Under the pieces are notes generated by a model. It was given only the letters and a program-made list of their open reading frames with translations, was not told the origin of the DNA and did not search any database. Source: an uncultured Chlorobiaceae bacterium (GTDB lineage: Bacteria > Bacteroidota > Chlorobiia > Chlorobiales > Chlorobiaceae). Taken from it: a stretch of DNA of 7,671 nt. The translations under genes and the position numbers were made by a program. How positions within the stretch are numbered: the stretch's first letter is position 1; every line of letters starts with the position of its first letter. The DNA is taken from the NCBI GenBank assembly GCA_903874585.1, contig CAIQSY010000046.1, forward strand, positions 1-7,671, in the 5' to 3' direction. Shown here in pieces: positions 4,809-7,671 of this stretch.

Positions 4809-7671
4809 ATGAGCATTCAGGAATACATCAAGAGCATCAACAAGCGCTACAAGGCTGGCAATGCAACGGAGCACAGCTACCGTGGCGATTTGCAGGTGTT
4901 GTTGCAGGAGCTTGCGCCGCAGGTTGAGGTGACCAATGAGCCGCAGCGGATTCTGTGCGGTGCGCCCGATTACATTCTGACGCGCAAGGGTATTCCGGTG
5001 GGCTACATCGAAGCGAAGGATATTGGCAAATCGCTCGACAGCAAACTTTACCATGAGCAGTTTACCCGTTACCGAAGTGGACTCTCGAACCTGATTATTA
5101 CGGATTATCTCGAATTCCGGCTTTATCGCGATGGTGTGTTTGCCACGTCGGTAACGTTGGCTGAGGCGCTCGAAGCCAGCATTGTTGCCAAGCCTGAAAA
5201 TTTTGCAGCATTCACAGAGCTGATTCGCGATTTCAGCCGCTATGAGGGGCAAACGATTACCTCGGCATCGAAGCTCTCGAAGATGATGGCGGCAAAGGCT
5301 CGTTTGCTGGCGGAGGTGCTTGAAAAAGCGCTCGGCAGTTCGGAGGGTGAACCGCTGATGCTGCATTATGAGGCGGATAATTCTCTGAAAGAGCAGTTGG
5401 AGGGATTCAAGCAGATTCTCATCCATGATATTACGGCGAAACAGTTTGCCGACATCTACGCCCAGACGATTGCCTACGGCATGTTCGCCGCACGGTTGCA
5501 TGATCCGACGCTTGAGGATTTCAATCGCAGGGAGGCGGCGGAGTTAATTCCCAAAACCAATCCATTTCTTCGCAAGCTCTTTCAGTACATTGCGGGTTAC
5601 GATCTCGACAGCCGCATGGTGTGGATTGTTGATGCGCTTGCCGACCTTTTCAAGGCTACCGATGTTGCGTCGCTGCTGAAGGATTTCGGTAAAGCGACGC
5701 AGCAGCACGATCCCATCATCCATTTCTACGAAACATTTCTTGCCGAGTACGATCCCGCATTGCGCAAAAGTCGCGGCGTCTGGTACACGCCGGAGCCGGT
5801 GGTTAACTTTATTGTCCGCGCCGTTGATGAGATTCTGAAGCAGGAGTTCGGCTTACGGGATGGATTGGCTGATACCAGCAAAACCACGATTGAGCTGAAG
5901 CGACCAACCACCGACAAGCGCTCAAAAGATGGCTACACGACGCAGCAGCTTGAGGTGCATAAAGTGCAGATGCTCGATCCCGCGACGGGCACGGGCACCT
6001 TTTTAGCGGAGATAATCAAGCATATCCACAAGCAATTTGCAGGGCAGGAGGGAGTCTGGAGCAACTACGTCGAGAATCATTTGATTCCGAGACTGAACGG
6101 TTTTGAAATTTTGATGGCTTCGTATGCCATGGCGCACCTGAAGCTCGATCTGCTGCTTGCTGAAACCGGCTATAAACCAACCGGAGAACAGCGCTTCCGC
6201 GTTTTTCTTACCAACTCGCTTGAAGAGCACCATCCCGAAACCGGCACGCTCTTTGCAAGTTGGTTGTCGCAGGAGGCGAACGAAGCAAATTACATCAAAC
6301 GAGATACGCCGGTGATGGTGGTTTTGGGTAATCCGCCCTATTCCGTCAGCAGCAGCAATAAAAGCGAGTGGATTGAGCGATTGATTGCGGATTACAAAAA
6401 GGATTTAAACGAAAAAAATATACAGCCACTTTCCGACGACTACATCAAATTCATTCGATTTGGGCAACATTTTATTGACAAAAACGGAGAAGGCGTTTTA
6501 GCATACATTTCAAACAACAGCTTTATTGATGGTTTGATACATCGCCAGATGCGGAAAAATCTGCTGGAGAGTTTTGATAAAATCTACATTCTTGATTTGC
6601 ACGGGAATAGCAAGAAAAAAGAGATTTGCCCTGATGGGTCAGTTGATCAAAACGTGTTTGATATCATGCAAGGTGTTTCCATCAATATATTTATCAAAAC
6701 AGGGGAAAAAGCTAACAATGAATTAGCTGAGGTTTTTCATTATGATTTATTTGGGAAAAGGGAATACAAGTATGACTTTTTGCATGAGAAATCGTATAAA
6801 AATATTGAGTGGAAAATATTGGATATGAATAGCCATTATTTCTTTTTTGTTCAAAAAAACTTTGAATCAAAAGATAAATACGATTCTGGATTTAGTATTA
6901 ATAATTTATTTGGAGTAAATGCAAGTGGAGTAAAGACAGAGCGAGATCATCTGGTAATTCAATTTAAAGAAAATGATTTGATTGATATAAAAAATGATCT
7001 TCTCAGTTTAGATGAAAATGTTTTTCGTTTAAAGCATACTCAAAAACCAGATGGTCGAGATTGGAAAATATCTTATGCAAAGCAAGATATCAAAATAAAT
7101 ACAGGTGAGATTACAAATATTTTATATCGTCCTTTTGATATAAGAAAAACTATTTATACAGGCAAAAGCAAGGGATTTATTGCATATCCAAGAGATGAGG
7201 TAATGCAGCATTTTATTAATCACAAAAATATTGCAATACTATCATGTAGGCAGCAATCTACTTTTGATTTTCAGCATATTTTGGTTTCCAAATCTTTGGT
7301 TGATATGTGCACAGTGTCGCTGCAAACAAAAGAAACAACCTATGTTTTTCCTCTCTACCTCTATCCTGAATCCGACAATCAAATCACAACCGACGGACAA
7401 CAACCGCGCACCCCAAACCTCAACCACGACATCGTCAATCAAATAGCAACAGCACTCAGCTTAACCTTCATCCCAGAAAAAGAAGAAACCGCCGAAACCT
7501 TCGCGCCGATTGACCTCCTCGACTACATCTACGCCGTCCTTCACAGCCCAGCCTATCGCGCCAAATACAAAGAGTTCCTGAAAATCGACTTCCCAAGAGT
7601 GCCGTACCCGAACAACCAGCAAACCTTCTGGCAACTCGTCGCACTCGGCAGCGAACTGCGTCAACTGCACC
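4809..7671 (+). CDS. Single-chain type IIG / ISP-like restriction-modification enzyme (3' end outside window)
   Basis: A fused restriction endonuclease and N6-adenine DNA methyltransferase, with 954 residues visible and no in-frame stop. The N-terminal PD-(D/E)XK nuclease shows Asp54 (GAPDY), Glu68 and Lys70 (YIEAKD), with a possible helical Glu21 (TEHSYRGDL). A helical region follows (about 100-310). The methylase has motif X at 323 (GVWYTPEPVVNF), SAM-binding motif I at 390 (DPATGTGTFL) and catalytic NPPY at 508-511, then a target recognition region (about 640-850). The C-terminal part resembles the type ISP specificity domain, and about 80-110 residues are probably missing. Unlike LlaBIII-type ISP enzymes there is no helicase between nuclease and methylase, so type IIG-like behaviour is more likely. 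The ATG at 4809 fits the family N-terminus; GTG 4752 would add 19 residues. Neither has a clear ribosome binding site. The gene starts 74 bases after ymdB (17 from GTG) with no terminator between. Base composition varies sharply along it. Confidence 0.93.
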   Translation, partial: MSIQEYIKSINKRYKAGNATEHSYRGDLQVLLQELAPQVEVTNEPQRILCGAPDYILTRKGIPVGYIEAKDIGKSLDSKLYHEQFTRYRSGLSNLIITDYLEFRLYRDGVFATSVTLAEALEASIVAKPENFAAFTELIRDFSRYEGQTITSASKLSKMMAAKARLLAEVLEKALGSSEGEPLMLHYEADNSLKEQLEGFKQILIHDITAKQFADIYAQTIAYGMFAARLHDPTLEDFNRREAAELIPKTNPFLRKLFQYIAGYDLDSRMVWIVDALADLFKATDVASLLKDFGKATQQHDPIIHFYETFLAEYDPALRKSRGVWYTPEPVVNFIVRAVDEILKQEFGLRDGLADTSKTTIELKRPTTDKRSKDGYTTQQLEVHKVQMLDPATGTGTFLAEIIKHIHKQFAGQEGVWSNYVENHLIPRLNGFEILMASYAMAHLKLDLLLAETGYKPTGEQRFRVFLTNSLEEHHPETGTLFASWLSQEANEANYIKRDTPVMVVLGNPPYSVSSSNKSEWIERLIADYKKDLNEKNIQPLSDDYIKFIRFGQHFIDKNGEGVLAYISNNSFIDGLIHRQMRKNLLESFDKIYILDLHGNSKKKEICPDGSVDQNVFDIMQGVSINIFIKTGEKANNELAEVFHYDLFGKREYKYDFLHEKSYKNIEWKILDMNSHYFFFVQKNFESKDKYDSGFSINNLFGVNASGVKTERDHLVIQFKENDLIDIKNDLLSLDENVFRLKHTQKPDGRDWKISYAKQDIKINTGEITNILYRPFDIRKTIYTGKSKGFIAYPRDEVMQHFINHKNIAILSCRQQSTFDFQHILVSKSLVDMCTVSLQTKETTYVFPLYLYPESDNQITTDGQQPRTPNLNHDIVNQIATALSLTFIPEKEETAETFAPIDLLDYIYAVLHSPAYRAKYKEFLKIDFPRVPYPNNQQTFWQLVALGSELRQLH
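6640..7350 (+). other. AT-rich target-recognition segment inside the restriction-modification gene
   Basis: This part of the reading frame encodes roughly residues 611-847, after the methylase core and covering the expected target recognition domain. Sampled 60-base blocks counted by hand give 28% GC (6721-6780) and 22% GC (6841-6900), against 57% at 5281-5340 and 62% at 7501-7560. The frame stays open throughout. The boundaries are approximate; the change is gradual from about 6390 and abrupt near 7350. Confidence 0.75.

Noticed and set aside
4701..5501. 266-codon open frame on the minus strand over the end of ymdB and the nuclease part
   Set aside because: It is antisense to two well-supported genes, its translation shows no recognisable domain, and its Arg/His/Leu-rich content is typical of a shadow frame.
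7231..7446. Plus-strand 71-codon frame in the restriction-modification gene
   Set aside because: It is out of frame with the continuous enzyme reading frame, and no frameshift is needed to explain the gene.
7461..7670. Minus-strand open frame with a Gly/Phe-rich tail at the right edge
   Set aside because: It mirrors the C-rich codons of the restriction-modification gene and has no independent support.
3904..7671. YmdB phosphodiesterase plus restriction-modification enzyme as one cyclic-nucleotide defence system
   Set aside because: No cyclase or sensor-effector gene is present and YmdB is a widespread housekeeping family. Adjacency alone does not support a joint system.

Overview
The window looks like a chromosomal stretch of a green sulfur bacterium (Chlorobi) or a relative. 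This is an inference. The main clue is the monomeric NADP-type isocitrate dehydrogenase at the left edge: Chlorobium species use such an enzyme in the reductive TCA cycle, but it also occurs in many proteobacteria and actinobacteria. A YmdB-family phosphodiesterase and moderate GC fit but do not prove it. No rRNA, tRNA, CRISPR array, insertion sequence or complete mobile element was seen.

Layout: (1) Positions 1-2196 (+) hold nearly all of a monomeric isocitrate dehydrogenase, lacking only about nine N-terminal residues. (2) A strong GC-rich hairpin with A and T runs on its two sides (2234-2263) sits between this gene and a convergent one and probably terminates both. (3) Positions 2294-3670 (-) encode a 458-residue soluble protein of unknown function, whose helical hairpins suggest an (alpha/alpha) toroid like six-hairpin glycosidases. 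(4) A 233-base divergent intergenic region carries an imperfect AT-rich inverted repeat that could be an operator. (5) Positions 3904-4734 (+) encode a YmdB-family metallophosphoesterase with all expected metal-site motifs. (6) From 4809 (or GTG 4752) to beyond the right edge (+) runs a large single-chain restriction-modification enzyme: PD-(D/E)XK nuclease, N6-adenine methyltransferase and target recognition domain, with no helicase module between nuclease and methylase.

The core metabolic genes and the restriction-modification gene show no obvious functional link. The enzyme follows ymdB on the same strand with no visible terminator, so read-through is possible. The most notable feature is that the restriction-modification gene is a compositional mosaic. 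Its nuclease/methylase part is GC-moderate, its target-recognition part is very AT-rich (22-28% GC in sampled 60-base blocks), and its C-terminal part is GC-rich with a different codon preference. This suggests exchange of the specificity module between related enzymes. I do not see a wholly new multi-gene system. The candidates for novelty are this enzyme's specificity and the uncharacterised 458-residue protein.
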